In this document: positions 8,259 through 19,440 of the stretch, piece after piece | How the letters are laid out: each line of letters opens with the position of its first letter | Position numbering within the stretch: position 1 is the stretch's first letter | NCBI RefSeq assembly: GCF_003752175.1 | Contig: NZ_RJVF01000009.1 | Coordinates: forward strand, 682,001-746,000 | Length of the DNA: 64,000 nt | Source: Comamonas sp. BIGb0124 | Lineage (GTDB): Bacteria > Pseudomonadota > Gammaproteobacteria > Burkholderiales > Burkholderiaceae_C | Direction: 5' to 3' | Program-made: the position numbers and the translations under genes | The notes under the pieces: model-generated | The model's database searches: none | Told to the model about the DNA's origin: nothing | Seen by the model: only the letters and a program-made list of their open reading frames with translations

Positions 8259-9560
8259 ATGAGCAAACGACTGTGGGAACTGGATGCGTTGCGAGGCCTG
8301 ATGCTGGTCTTGATGACGCTCACCCATCTGCCGACCCGGTTGACCACCCCGACGGGGCAGCCCTTCGGCTATGTCTCGGCGGCCGAAGGTTTTGTGCTGC
8401 TGTCGGCCTTCATGGCCGGCATGGTCTACAGCCGCCGCGGCCTGCGCGATGGCCTGCGCACCATGCGCAAGTCGCTGCGCGAGCGGGCCATCAAGGTCTA
8501 CCTGTGCCAGGTGGCCACGCTGGTCTTTCTGTTCACGGTCTTTGCGGCTCTGGCCGTGCGCCGCGAACAGCCGGCCGCGACCGGCCTGCTGTCGTTCTAC
8601 TTCGAGCATCCGGTCATGGCCTGGTTTTCCAGCCTGGCGCTGATCTACGGACCGCCGTTGCTCGACATCCTGCCGATCTACGTGCTGTTCATGGCCGCCA
8701 GTCCGGCCATCCTCTCGCGCGGACTGCGCCATGGCTGGAGTGCCATCCTGACGGCCAGCGCCATCCTGTGGTTCGCGTCGCAGTTCGGATTCGGGAACTG
8801 GCTGTACGAGGTCATCGCCCAAGCCATCGACCTGCGCGTCCCGCTGAGCCAGACCGGCTCGTTCTCGATCTGGGCCTGGCAGTTCCTGTGGATCATGGGG
8901 CTGTGGATGGGCTCGACCCGCGCACAGGGGCAGACCAGCATGTTCGAGTTTCCACGCTGGAGCGTGATGGCGGCCGTGGTGGTGAGCGTGTTTTTTCTCA
9001 CCTGGCGCCATTACTACGGCCAGGCGCCTTTCGGGGCCGACATGGTGCGCAATCTGTGGTTCGAGAAGTGGACGCTGGGCCCCTTGCGAATGGTGAACCT
9101 GTTTGCCCTCATCATCGTCACCGTCGAGTTCGGCCCCTGGCTGATGGCCCGGCTGCCGCGCCTGCGCGTGCTCGAGACCCTGGGCCAGGCCTCGCTGCCG
9201 GTGTTCTGCGCGCATCTGGTGTTCGTGCTGCTGGTGCTGGGCACGCAGGGCGGCGACCAGTATGCGCGGCCGTGGTGGGGGGACGCCCTGCTGCTGGCCG
9301 GCTGTTTCGGCTCGCTGTACGCGGTGGCCTGGGTCACCCTGTGGCGCGACCGGCGGCGTGCGGCCAAGGGGCTGCCGGTGCGCGCCAAGCCGGCCTCCGG
9401 TGCCACGGTGCCGGTTGCACCGGTTCGTCGGACGTCGGGCAGTGCGGCGCGTGCCGAGACGGGTGTCGCGCTGCCGTCGGCGGTCAAGGATGCCGTGGCA
9501 GGCGTCGCCGAAGGGACGTCCCTGCCATCGGCCGCTGCACCGGGCCGGCCGGCCGCCTGA
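8259..9560 (+). CDS. OpgC-like integral membrane protein
   Basis: This 433-residue polytopic protein has about ten hydrophobic segments and the N-terminal LWELDALRGLMLVLMTLTHL signature of the OpgC family, a branch of the acyltransferase-3 fold. OpgC adds succinyl groups to osmoregulated periplasmic glucans, and many Burkholderiales homologues are annotated only by domain. The last 70 residues are a Pro/Ala/Val-rich tail that looks disordered. The start at 8259 (MSKRLWELD) fits the family start; an upstream GTG at 8229 is possible. No opgG/opgH genes are visible, so the glucan substrate is an inference. Confidence 0.85.
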   Translation: MSKRLWELDALRGLMLVLMTLTHLPTRLTTPTGQPFGYVSAAEGFVLLSAFMAGMVYSRRGLRDGLRTMRKSLRERAIKVYLCQVATLVFLFTVFAALAVRREQPAATGLLSFYFEHPVMAWFSSLALIYGPPLLDILPIYVLFMAASPAILSRGLRHGWSAILTASAILWFASQFGFGNWLYEVIAQAIDLRVPLSQTGSFSIWAWQFLWIMGLWMGSTRAQGQTSMFEFPRWSVMAAVVVSVFFLTWRHYYGQAPFGADMVRNLWFEKWTLGPLRMVNLFALIIVTVEFGPWLMARLPRLRVLETLGQASLPVFCAHLVFVLLVLGTQGGDQYARPWWGDALLLAGCFGSLYAVAWVTLWRDRRRAAKGLPVRAKPASGATVPVAPVRRTSGSAARAETGVALPSAVKDAVAGVAEGTSLPSAAAPGRPAA

Positions 9561-9572
9561 AGCGCGCCGGCT

Positions 9573-10598
9573 TCAGCGCGACGGTGCCACCGACGCGGCA
9601 GCCGCTGCGTCCTGGCCGGCTCGTGTGCTGGGCGGGACAGGCGGCGGCAATGGGCCGCTGGGCGCGGGCAGATGCGGCGCGATCACGGTTTTCCAGATGT
9701 TGTAGCCTTCGCGGTTCATGTGCAACTGGTCCTGCAGGAACAGTTCGGGGCGCGGCTTGCCCTGGTCGTCGAGCATGGGGTGGTAGATGTCGACGTAATC
9801 CGTGTTCGCCTGGGTTTCCAGATAACGCTGGATCAGGGTGTTGGTGATCGCGATCTTGGCCCCGAACTGCGCGCGCGAGGGACTCGGCTTGATCGAAATG
9901 TAGGTGATGCGGGTGTTGGGCAGATCGGCCCGCACGGCTTCGAAGAAGGCCGTGAAATCCGCCACCACCCGTTCGGGCGAGCGCCCCATCGCCAGATCGT
10001 TGTCGCCGGCATAGACCAGCAGCAGCCGCGGCCGGTAGGGCAGGACCAGCCGGTCCACGAAATAGGCGTTGTCCGCCATGGTCGAGCCGCCGAACCCGCG
10101 ATTGATGACTTTCTCGACCTGCGGGAAGTCGGCTTTCAGGCTGCTCCACAGCCGCACCGTCGAACTGCCCACGAACAGCACGCCGTCCTGAGGCGGCGGG
10201 TTGGCGCGGTCGGCCTCGGCAAACTGCGCCATGGTGGTCATCCACTGCACATAGGCCTGGGGCACCGGCTTGGGCACCGGCACACGGGGGTTTTCGGGCA
10301 CCACGGTGTTCGCGGGCGTCCTGGGCGCGATGGGGGCGCCCAGCACGCCATGCGGTGCGGGCATATCGGGCGAGCGCGCGGCCGCCGCGGCCGCCGCCGG
10401 CGCGGCGGTGGCCTGCGGCGGAGCCGTCTGCACGGTGTTGCCTGCCGTGCCTTGCGCAGGCTGAACGGCCGATGCACTGCCTGGCGAAGTGCCGGGCTGG
10501 GCCGTGGGGGCAAGAGGAGCGGGGGTTGTGACGCCGGGCTGCGCTGCGGCCAGACCGCAAACCAGCAGGGTGCTGGTCAGGGCGGTCAGGCGGAACAT
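9573..10598 (-). CDS. Secreted SGNH/GDSL-family hydrolase
   Basis: This 341-residue protein starts with a signal peptide (MFRLTALTSTLLVCGLAAA) followed by an Ala/Pro/Thr-rich linker of about 80 residues and an SGNH domain. Block I is VLFVGSSTVRLW with the nucleophile serine, block II NRGFGGSTMADN, block III YAGDNDLAMG and block V DQLHMNREGY with the catalytic histidine. The linker suggests a periplasmic enzyme held away from the membrane. Start at 10598 gives the cleanest signal peptide; an ATG at 10637 would add 13 residues. It is convergent with the OpgC-like gene. Its substrate, probably an ester on a glycan or lipid, is unknown. Confidence 0.88.
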   Translation of the reverse strand: MFRLTALTSTLLVCGLAAAQPGVTTPAPLAPTAQPGTSPGSASAVQPAQGTAGNTVQTAPPQATAAPAAAAAAARSPDMPAPHGVLGAPIAPRTPANTVVPENPRVPVPKPVPQAYVQWMTTMAQFAEADRANPPPQDGVLFVGSSTVRLWSSLKADFPQVEKVINRGFGGSTMADNAYFVDRLVLPYRPRLLLVYAGDNDLAMGRSPERVVADFTAFFEAVRADLPNTRITYISIKPSPSRAQFGAKIAITNTLIQRYLETQANTDYVDIYHPMLDDQGKPRPELFLQDQLHMNREGYNIWKTVIAPHLPAPSGPLPPPVPPSTRAGQDAAAAASVAPSR

Positions 10599-10913
10599 GC
10601 ATCCACGGTGCCAGAGGGACCGGGTTGCTGAAGACATGATGGGTAATCGGTTGGCGCGGACGGCTCGATTGAACCGGCGCAGCACACGATGGCTGCCGTC
10701 CCGGATTCGAGAGTGGCCGGATGCTACGCCGAGGCGTGCCGGCTGTCGCGGGCTGTCCGCTGGAGAACACAAGTGTGTGGTAAGAGCGCGACAGGCCTGG
10801 CGAGTTCCCCGCCAGGCCTGTCCATCTTTCATCCCGTGCGCCAGCCGCTCTCTTCGCGAGAGCTTGCCGTCCGGCAGGCACGGGCGATACCGTGCCCTGC
10901 GAACCCGGGCCGA

Positions 10914-12311
<1,398 letters not shown>

Positions 12312-12521
12312 CGGAAGGCCAGTAAGGGTGACTGAGGAAGAGGGCGCCGACGGGCGATGCATCGCACACGCATTGCACGGTTTCGCCGCGTTTCTTCGGT
12401 CAGGTGAAGCAGCACGAAGCGGGGATTTTATCGGTCGCCCCGCCGAATCGGCCAGCAGACCCGTTTCAGGGCCGCCGGCAGGGGCGGGCAGACAGGCGCC
12501 GGCGCACCTGTCGCCGCGGCA

Positions 12522-14603
12522 TCAATGGATGCGCATGCCGGGCTGTGCGCCGGGCCAGGGTTCGAGCACGTAGATGCCGGGCTGCTGCTTCTCGTCGGCA
12601 TGGCTGGCCGCCAGCACCATGCCTTCGCTGATGCCGAACTTCATCTTGCGCGGTGCGAGGTTGGCCACCAGCACGGTCAGCTTGCCCTGCAGGTCTTCGG
12701 GCTTGTAGGCGCTGGCGATGCCCGAGAACACGTTGCGCGTACGGCCTTCGCCGGCATCGAGCGTCAGTCGCAACAGCTTGGTCGAGCCTTCGACGGGGGC
12801 GCACGCCACGATGCGGGCGATGCGCAGATCCACCTTGGCGAAGTCGTCGATGGTGATGGTTTCGGCCAGGGCTTCGCCTCCGGGCGGCTCGGCGCTCTCG
12901 GCAGCGGCCGCCGGGACCGGTTCGGGAGGGGCCAGCAGCGCATCGAGCTGCTTGTCTTCCACGCGCTGGATCAGGTGCTTGTAGGTGCCGATGGCATGGC
13001 CCGCACCCAGCAGGTCGTCGACATCGGCGAACGTCATCGGCTCGACCTGCAGGAAGGCCTCGACCTGCGCCGCCAGTTGCGGCAGCACGGGCTTGAGGTA
13101 GATGGTCAGCAAACGGAAGGCCTCGATGCAGGTGCTGCAGACATCCTGCAGGCGCTCGTCCTGGCCTTCCTGCTTGGCCAGTTCCCACGGCTTGTTGGCA
13201 TCGACATACACGTTGACCAGGTCGGCGCAGGCCATCGCCTCGCGGATGGCGCGGGCGTAGTCGCGGCTGTCGTAGAGCCGTGCCAGGGTGTCCTTCTGCG
13301 CCGTGAGGTGCGACACCAGTTGCAGGCCGTCGGCCGATATCGCGCCCAGCTTGCCGCCGAAACGTTTGGACAGGAAACCTGCCGCGCGGCTGGCGATGTT
13401 GACGTACTTGCCCACCAGGTCGCTGTTGACGCGGGCCAGGAAGTCTTCGGCGTTGAAGTCGATGTCCTCGTTGCGGCCGTTGAGCTTGGCTGCCAGGTAA
13501 TAGCGCAGCCATTCGGGATTCATGCCCAGGCCCAGGTACTTCAGCGGGTCGAGACCGGTGCCCCGGCTCTTGCTCATCTTCTCGCCGTTGTTGACCGTCA
13601 GGAAGCCGTGCACGCAGATCCGGTCGGGCGTCTTGCGGCCGCTGAACTTCAGCATGGCGGGCCAGAACAGCGTGTGGAACGTCACGATGTCCTTGCCGAT
13701 GAAGTGGTACTGCTCGAGGCTGGGATCGGCCATGTAGGCCTCGTAGTCCTCGCCGCGCTTGTCCAGCAGGTTCTTGAGCGAAGCGAGGTAACCCACGGGG
13801 GCGTCGAGCCACACATAGAAATACTTGCCCGGCGCGTCGGGAATCTCGATGCCGAAATACGGGGCATCGCGGCTGATGTCCCAGTCGCCCAGGCCTTCGC
13901 TGGTGCTGCCGTCCGGGTTGGTGCGGACGGTGAACCACTCCTTGACCTTGTTGGCCACCTCGGGCTGCACGTGCTGACCGTCCTGTGTCCATTGTTCGAG
14001 GAACGACACGCAACGCGGATCCGAAAGCTTGAAGAAAAAGTGCTCGGATTGCTTGAGCACCGGCTTGGCGCCCGACAGTGCCGAGTACGGCTGGATCAGC
14101 TCGGTGGGCGCATAGACCGCGCCGCAGCTCTCGCAGTTGTCGCCGTACTGGTCCTTGGTGTGGCAGCGCGGGCACTCGCCCTTGATGAAGCGGTCGGGCA
14201 GGAACATGTTCTTGTCGGGGTCGAAGAACTGTTCGATGGTGCGCGTCTCGATCAGGCCGGCGGCCTTGAGGTCGAGGTAGATCTGCTGCGCCAGCACATG
14301 GTTTTCAGGTGCGTCGGTCGAGTGCCAGTTGTCGAAGGCGATGTGGAAGCCGTCGAGGTAGGGCTTGCGGCCGGCGGCGATGTCGGCGACGAACTGCTGC
14401 GGTGTCTTGCCGGCCTTTTCGGCCGCGATCATGATCGGTGCGCCATGGGCATCGTCGGCTCCCACGAAATCCACGGCATGGCCCTGCATGCGCTGGAAAC
14501 GCACCCAGATGTCGGCCTGGATGTACTCCATGATGTGGCCGATGTGGAAGTTGCCGTTGGCGTACGGCAGAGCGGTGGTGACGAAGAATTTGCGTTGGGA
14601 CAT
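12522..14603 (-). CDS. metG: Methionyl-tRNA synthetase
   Basis: This 693-residue class I synthetase charges tRNA-Met. The HIGH motif appears in [11 protein letters not shown] near the N terminus, the zinc-knuckle cysteines in [18 protein letters not shown] and the KMSKS loop in [12 protein letters not shown]. The last 110 residues are the EMAP-II-like tRNA-binding domain ([12 protein letters not shown]), giving the long dimeric form. Start at 14603 ([17 protein letters not shown]) is the family start. A TAGAAT sequence about 50 nt upstream could be its -10. Confidence 0.97.
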   Translation of the reverse strand: MSQRKFFVTTALPYANGNFHIGHIMEYIQADIWVRFQRMQGHAVDFVGADDAHGAPIMIAAEKAGKTPQQFVADIAAGRKPYLDGFHIAFDNWHSTDAPENHVLAQQIYLDLKAAGLIETRTIEQFFDPDKNMFLPDRFIKGECPRCHTKDQYGDNCESCGAVYAPTELIQPYSALSGAKPVLKQSEHFFFKLSDPRCVSFLEQWTQDGQHVQPEVANKVKEWFTVRTNPDGSTSEGLGDWDISRDAPYFGIEIPDAPGKYFYVWLDAPVGYLASLKNLLDKRGEDYEAYMADPSLEQYHFIGKDIVTFHTLFWPAMLKFSGRKTPDRICVHGFLTVNNGEKMSKSRGTGLDPLKYLGLGMNPEWLRYYLAAKLNGRNEDIDFNAEDFLARVNSDLVGKYVNIASRAAGFLSKRFGGKLGAISADGLQLVSHLTAQKDTLARLYDSRDYARAIREAMACADLVNVYVDANKPWELAKQEGQDERLQDVCSTCIEAFRLLTIYLKPVLPQLAAQVEAFLQVEPMTFADVDDLLGAGHAIGTYKHLIQRVEDKQLDALLAPPEPVPAAAAESAEPPGGEALAETITIDDFAKVDLRIARIVACAPVEGSTKLLRLTLDAGEGRTRNVFSGIASAYKPEDLQGKLTVLVANLAPRKMKFGISEGMVLAASHADEKQQPGIYVLEPWPGAQPGMRIH

Positions 14604-14685
14604 CGATGCAAGGCTTGGTTTTGCGCGCACGGCGCCGGATGAACGGTAGATTCTAAAGCGCCCGGCGTCCGCCGGTCGCTGGGGC

Positions 14686-15279
14686 TCACAGCTGCTTCAT
14701 GCGGTAGAGCCAGTCGATCAACGGATCGGTTTCGAGGATGCGGATGGCATGGGCGTCGGCCCAGCGGCGGGCCTGCTCGGTGATGCTGCCCATGGCGACG
14801 ACCATGCCCTGGCCGGCTTCGGCCCGCGTCATGGCCGCACTGAGTTCGCGCAGCGGTTCGGCGCCCAGGCTGCTGGCCTTGAAGCGGCGGGCCGCCACCA
14901 GCGTGGTGCTGCCCTGCCGCACCAGGTGCAGGTCGGCGCCGGGCAGGTTGGCCGGGCGAACGCTGTAGCCATCGGCCGCGTAGGCCTTTTCGAGCAGGGC
15001 GGTGAACTCGCGGGTGTTCATGGCCTGCAGCCGGGCCAGGGCGGCCGCACGCTGCTTGGCGCTCGGCAGCTTCCATTGGCGGAACAGGGCCACCACGCCG
15101 ATGCCCCAGAAGGGGAACGAGCCCATGGCGCCCATGGGGCCATAGGGGGCGGGCAGGGCGGCCAGGGCCAGCGCGGACAGCACGGCGCCGATCAGGATGC
15201 TGATCCACCAACGGGAGCGCAGCAGGACGGCGAACAGCGAGTTGGGCGGCAGCTTGAACTTCGGGAATTTCATGGACAT
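14686..15279 (-). CDS. Membrane protein with Mrr-like restriction-endonuclease fold
   Basis: This 197-residue protein has two hydrophobic helices at about 25-45 and 48-66, then a cytosolic domain resembling Mrr_cat: [19 protein letters not shown] followed by [20 protein letters not shown]. The canonical catalytic (Q/E)-x-K of Mrr enzymes is replaced by A-x-R, so nuclease activity is doubtful. Related membrane-anchored proteins are widespread in Comamonadaceae without a known role. There is no partner methyltransferase or specificity gene, which argues against a restriction system. It is divergent from apbC. Confidence 0.7.
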   Translation of the reverse strand: MSMKFPKFKLPPNSLFAVLLRSRWWISILIGAVLSALALAALPAPYGPMGAMGSFPFWGIGVVALFRQWKLPSAKQRAAALARLQAMNTREFTALLEKAYAADGYSVRPANLPGADLHLVRQGSTTLVAARRFKASSLGAEPLRELSAAMTRAEAGQGMVVAMGSITEQARRWADAHAIRILETDPLIDWLYRMKQL

Positions 15280-15358
15280 GGACGGGTGATCGGGCCAAGG
15301 CGGCGGCCTGCATTGTCGCCGCTCGGCGGCGCAGCACCGCCCTGCGGCGGTCCCAGGC

Positions 15359-15386
15359 TTGCCGGGCGGGCGTGTTTCTATAGACT
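15359..15386 (+). promoter_or_regulatory. Putative sigma-70 promoter of apbC
   Basis: TTGCCG at 15359-15364 and TAGACT at 15381-15386 are 16 nt apart and end about 33 nt before the apbC start. Match to consensus is moderate. Confidence 0.4.
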
Positions 15387-15418
15387 ATGCCGCTCCTCCG
15401 AGATGAAAGACAAGTGTT

Positions 15419-16510
15419 ATGGCGATGACGGAACAGGCCATTCTGGCGGCCTTGGGCAAGGTGGTGGACGAACTGACGGGCAAGGACTTCGTCAGCACCC
15501 GGCAAATCAAGAACGTGCGTTTTTCCGGCGCGGACGTCGCTTTCGACGTGGAAATGAGCTATCCCGCGCGCAGCCGCTGGCCCGGCCTGGGCGCAGCCAT
15601 GGTCGCTGCCGTGCAGCAGGTGCCGGGCGTGGGGCAGGTCGAACCGGTCTTCTCCACCCGCATTGCCAGCCATGCGGCCCAGCGCGGCATGCAACTGCTG
15701 CCGCAGGTCAAGAACATCGTCGCCGTGGCCTCGGGCAAGGGCGGCGTCGGCAAGAGCACCACGGCGGCCAACCTGGCCCTGGCGCTGGCCGCCGAGGGCG
15801 CGCGCGTCGGTCTGCTCGATGCCGACATCTACGGTCCCAGCCAGCCGATGATGCTGGGCGTCAGCGGCAAGCCCGCCAGCACCGACGGCAAGACCATGGA
15901 GCCGCTCGAGGGGCACGGCGTGCAGGTCATGTCCATCGGTTTCCTGGTGGCACAGGACCAGGCCATGGTCTGGCGCGGCCCCATGGCCACGCAGGCGCTC
16001 GAACAGATGCTGCGCCAGACCAACTGGAAGGATCTGGACTACCTGATCGTCGACATGCCCCCGGGCACCGGCGACATCCAGCTGACGCTGGCCCAGCGCG
16101 TGCCCGTCAACGGGGCCGTCATCGTGACCACGCCGCAAGACATCGCCCTGCTCGACGCCCGCAAGGGCATCACCATGTTCGAGAAGGTGGGGGTGCCCAT
16201 CCTCGGCGTGGTCGAGAACATGGCGGTGTATTGCTGCCCGAACTGCGGCCACTCCGAACACATCTTCGGCAGCGGCGGCGGCGAGCGCCTGTCGACCGAA
16301 TACCACGTGAGCTACCTCGGCGGCCTGCCGCTGACGCTGAAGATCCGCGAGCAGGCCGACGGCGGCGTGCCCACCGTGGTCGCCGAGCCCGATGGCGAGA
16401 TCGCGGCCATCTACAAGGACGTGGCCCGCCAGGTCGCGCTCAAGATCGCGGCCCAGGCCAAGGACTACTCGGCCAAGTTTCCCTCGATCACCATCAGCAA
16501 GAACTCGTGA
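15419..16510 (+). CDS. apbC: Iron-sulfur cluster carrier ApbC (Mrp/NBP35 family)
   Basis: This 363-residue P-loop ATPase carries Fe-S clusters to apo-proteins. An N-terminal MIP18/DUF59-like domain spans about residues 5-75, the deviant Walker A motif GKGGVGKST is at 106-114, and the C-terminal half has the CCPNCGH pair that holds the bridging cluster. The LysR gene begins inside its stop codon (GTGA), so the two are translationally coupled. Downstream lies an Fe-S/molybdenum oxidoreductase, a plausible client, although ApbC is also a general factor. Confidence 0.95.
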   Translation: MAMTEQAILAALGKVVDELTGKDFVSTRQIKNVRFSGADVAFDVEMSYPARSRWPGLGAAMVAAVQQVPGVGQVEPVFSTRIASHAAQRGMQLLPQVKNIVAVASGKGGVGKSTTAANLALALAAEGARVGLLDADIYGPSQPMMLGVSGKPASTDGKTMEPLEGHGVQVMSIGFLVAQDQAMVWRGPMATQALEQMLRQTNWKDLDYLIVDMPPGTGDIQLTLAQRVPVNGAVIVTTPQDIALLDARKGITMFEKVGVPILGVVENMAVYCCPNCGHSEHIFGSGGGERLSTEYHVSYLGGLPLTLKIREQADGGVPTVVAEPDGEIAAIYKDVARQVALKIAAQAKDYSAKFPSITISKNS

Positions 16511-17454
16511 ACCTCATCGCCTCCATGCGCTACCTGGTGGCGCTCAACGAGCACCGCCACTTCGGCCGGGCGGCGCAGGCCTGCTACATCACGCAGCCCG
16601 CGCTCTCGAACGCGCTGCGGGCGCTCGAGGAGGAGTTCGGCACGGCCATCGTCAAGCGCGGCCGGAGTTTCGTGGGCTTCACGCCCGAAGGCGAGCGTGT
16701 GCTGGCGAGTGCCCAGCGCATCCTGCGCGAGCAGGAAAACCTGCAGCAGGAACTCAACAGCGCCGCCGGCCGGCCCCAGGGGCGGCTGGCCATCGGCGCG
16801 GTGCCGACCGCGATGCCGGTCGCCGCACGTTTCGCGGCCATGCTGCAGGCGCGTTATCCGGGCATCAAGCCCGTGGTGCGCTCCATGAGCTCGCCCGAGA
16901 TCGAGGTGGGCATCGAAAGCCTTTCGCTGGACATGGGGCTGGGCTACACCGACAGGCTGGACCAGCGCAGCACCCGCATGGAAGCGCTGTTCCAGTACAC
17001 CGAGCATTATTTTCTGCTGCGCCGCGCGCCGCGGCCGGCGCCGGCGAGGCTGGCGATCAGCCGGCCCTGCGCGTGGACCTACGCGGCACAGCAGCCGCTG
17101 TGCCTGCTGACGCCCGAGATGCACTACCGCACCATCATCGACAGCGCGCTGGCCATGGCCGGCGCCGAGGTGCAGCCGGCATTGGAGACCAACTGCATCC
17201 TCAGCCTGGCATTGACCGTGCTGGACGGCGAGGTCCAGGCCATCCTGCCTGGCGCGCTGGTGTCTGCCGTTTCGGGCTATGGGGAACTCGAGGCCGTGCC
17301 GCTGTGCAGCCCGGAAGTGCGCACCCCCATCGGCTTCATGATTCCGGCCAGCGGCCTGCCGTCCCGTACGCTGGGCGCCGCGCTGGAGCTCAGCCGGGAC
17401 CCTGTCTGGCTCAGCCACGCGGCAGCCCACAGCGGCCCTCTGGCCGGCGTCTGA
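16507..17454 (+). CDS. LysR-family transcriptional regulator
   Basis: This 315-residue protein has the LysR winged helix at residues 6-65 (RYLVALNEHRHFGRAAQACY, then TQPALSNALRALEEEFG) and an effector domain in the C-terminal two thirds. The GTG at 16507 overlaps the apbC stop by four bases; ATG 16525 is an alternative. Immediately downstream is the OFA antiporter and formate dehydrogenase operon, which it may control; its effector could be formate or oxalate. The target is inferred from position only, because LysR genes usually lie divergent to their targets and this one is collinear. Confidence 0.92.
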   Translation: MNLIASMRYLVALNEHRHFGRAAQACYITQPALSNALRALEEEFGTAIVKRGRSFVGFTPEGERVLASAQRILREQENLQQELNSAAGRPQGRLAIGAVPTAMPVAARFAAMLQARYPGIKPVVRSMSSPEIEVGIESLSLDMGLGYTDRLDQRSTRMEALFQYTEHYFLLRRAPRPAPARLAISRPCAWTYAAQQPLCLLTPEMHYRTIIDSALAMAGAEVQPALETNCILSLALTVLDGEVQAILPGALVSAVSGYGELEAVPLCSPEVRTPIGFMIPASGLPSRTLGAALELSRDPVWLSHAAAHSGPLAGV

Positions 17455-17475
17455 CTGACGCCGTCGATTCGAGAT

Positions 17476-17489
17476 CGGTTGGGAATAAC
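17476..17489. promoter_or_regulatory. Short inverted repeat in OFA operon leader
   Basis: GGTT, six bases, AACC (GGTTGGGAATAACC) lies about 45 nt upstream of the larger palindrome and about 230 nt before the antiporter start. Short arms make a chance occurrence quite possible. Confidence 0.2.
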
Positions 17490-17532
17490 CCTAGACGGGT
17501 CAGGGCGGCGCGTGCCTGTTTCCCTCTGGTGA

Positions 17533-17549
17533 TTCATTTTGAAAATGAA
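17533..17549. promoter_or_regulatory. Perfect 17-nt palindrome, putative operator of the formate/oxalate operon
   Basis: TTCATTTT-G-AAAATGAA is symmetric at all eight pairs and is AT-rich within GC-rich DNA. It lies 171 nt upstream of the antiporter ATG, in a 265-nt leader without a gene. A dimeric regulator is the likely reader; the LysR protein encoded just upstream is the nearest candidate. There is no T-run, so it is not a terminator. Confidence 0.5.
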
Positions 17550-17719
17550 CCGATGTGCCAATGCAATTTGACTTGGGCACGCCGGGCCGCAAGAATCCGC
17601 CCGCTTCGTCATGCGAGGGCCTTGTTGGGTTGACAAGGAAGAGATGTTTGAGCGTGTGTGGATAGTAACTCTCCATGTCTCAAATTTCAAGAAATTCTGA
17701 AATAAATGGAGAAAAAATA

Positions 17720-19366
17720 ATGCCAGGTTTTCTGGATAAGGAACGGACCATCGCGGGTCCGGGATTCAACCGCTGGCTGGTGCCTCCCGCGGCGCTGGCC
17801 ATCCATCTCTGTATCGGCATGGCCTACGGCTTTTCCGTCTTCTGGCTGCCGCTGTCCAAGGCCTTGCAGACGGCGGGAACCGGCGCGGTCACGTGTTCGG
17901 CCGACATGAGCTTTTTCGCCGAGCTCTTTGCCACCGGCTGCGACTGGCGCATCGCCTCGCTGGGCTGGATGTACACGCTCTTTTTTGTGTTCCTGGGCTG
18001 CTCGGCCGCCATCTGGGGCGGCTGGCTCGAACGGGTCGGCCCGCGCAAGGTCGGCGTCATCAGCGCGCTGTGCTGGTGCGGCGGCATGATCCTGTCCGCG
18101 CTCGGCATCTACCTCCATCAGTTCTGGATCATGGTGCTGGGATCGGGCGTGATCGGCGGCATCGGGCTGGGCCTGGGCTACATCTCGCCCGTGTCCACCC
18201 TCATCAAGTGGTTTCCGGACAAGCGTGGCATGGCCACCGGCATGGCCATCATGGGCTTTGGCGGCGGTGCCATGATCGGTTCGCCCCTGGCGGTCGAGCT
18301 GATGAAGTTCTTCTCCACGCCCACCGACGTCGGCGTGGCGCAGACCTTCCTGGTCATGGGCCTGGTCTACATGGCCTTCATGCTTGCCGGTGCGCTGGGC
18401 TACCGCGTGCCGCCGACGGGCTGGACGCCCTCGGGCTGGACCGCGCCTGCCGCAGCCACCAGCAACGCCATGATCACGCGCCGCCATGTGCACGTGAAGA
18501 AGGTATGGGGCATTCCCCAGTTCTGGCTGATCTGGCTGGTGCTGTGCATGAACGTGAGCGCCGGCATCGGCGTGATCGGCATGTCCTCGCCCATGCTGCA
18601 GGAAGTCTTCGGCGGTGCCCTGATCGGCCTGCAGAAGCCCTTCTCGCAACTGACCAAGGAAGAACTCGCCGCCATCGCCGCCGTTGCCGGCGGCTTCACG
18701 GCGCTGCTGTCGCTGTTCAACATCGGTGGCCGCTTCGTGTGGGCCAGCCTGTCCGACAAGCTCGGCCGCAAGATGACCTACGTGGTGTTCTTTGTGCTGG
18801 GTGGCCTGCTGTATGCCAGCATCCCCTCGAGCGCCTCGGCCGGCAACCAACTGCTGTTCGTGGCTGCCTTCTGCCTGATCCTGTCCATGTACGGCGGCGG
18901 CTTCGCCACGGTGCCGGCCTACCTGGCCGACCTGTTCGGCACGCAGTTCGTCGGCGCCATCCACGGCCGCCTGCTCACCGCCTGGGCCACGGCCGGCATT
19001 CTCGGCCCCGTGGTCGTGAACTACATGCGTGAATACCAGCTGGGGCTGGGCTTGCCGCGCGATCAGGTGTACAACCAGACCATGTACATCCTGGTCGGCA
19101 TGCTGCTGATCGGCCTGGTGGCCAATCTGCTGGTTCGCCCCATCGCCGACAAACACTTCATGAGCGACGAGGAACTGGCCACCGAAAAGCGCCTGGCCCA
19201 TGAAAAGGCCACCGCTTCGGCGGCGGGGCTGACCGCACGCAGTACCGGCGGCGCCGTCAAGACGATCGGTCCGGCATGGGTCGCCCTGGCCTGGGCCGCC
19301 GTGATGATCCCGCTTGCCTGGGGCACCTACAAGACGCTGCTGAGCGCCACGAAGTTCTTCCACTGA
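17720..19366 (+). CDS. OFA-family MFS transporter (oxalate/formate antiporter type)
   Basis: This 548-residue major facilitator has about twelve membrane helices and the GMAYGFSVFWLPL opening and GLGLGYISPVSTLIKWFPD motif of the oxalate:formate antiporter family. Loops of about 40-50 residues after helix 1 and in the middle are longer than in OxlT. I chose ATG 17720 because GGAG lies 8 nt upstream and the longer frame (17675) adds an unconserved polar stretch. The next gene encodes an FdhF/YdeP-type oxidoreductase, so uptake of formate or an oxalate-like acid for oxidation is the likely role. Confidence 0.9.
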   Translation: MPGFLDKERTIAGPGFNRWLVPPAALAIHLCIGMAYGFSVFWLPLSKALQTAGTGAVTCSADMSFFAELFATGCDWRIASLGWMYTLFFVFLGCSAAIWGGWLERVGPRKVGVISALCWCGGMILSALGIYLHQFWIMVLGSGVIGGIGLGLGYISPVSTLIKWFPDKRGMATGMAIMGFGGGAMIGSPLAVELMKFFSTPTDVGVAQTFLVMGLVYMAFMLAGALGYRVPPTGWTPSGWTAPAAATSNAMITRRHVHVKKVWGIPQFWLIWLVLCMNVSAGIGVIGMSSPMLQEVFGGALIGLQKPFSQLTKEELAAIAAVAGGFTALLSLFNIGGRFVWASLSDKLGRKMTYVVFFVLGGLLYASIPSSASAGNQLLFVAAFCLILSMYGGGFATVPAYLADLFGTQFVGAIHGRLLTAWATAGILGPVVVNYMREYQLGLGLPRDQVYNQTMYILVGMLLIGLVANLLVRPIADKHFMSDEELATEKRLAHEKATASAAGLTARSTGGAVKTIGPAWVALAWAAVMIPLAWGTYKTLLSATKFFH

Positions 19367-19440
19367 GAACCGACATCCACCCCAGGCATTCCCGCCCCCC
19401 TGCCGTATCCGGGGGGCGGGGACTTCCCAAGGAGCGCACC

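Noticed and set aside
12525-14642. Antisense frame covering all of metG
   Set aside because: metG is unambiguous with all its motifs; the antisense product has none.
14686-15279. Restriction-modification system
   Set aside because: A lone Mrr-like membrane protein with altered catalytic residues and no methyltransferase.
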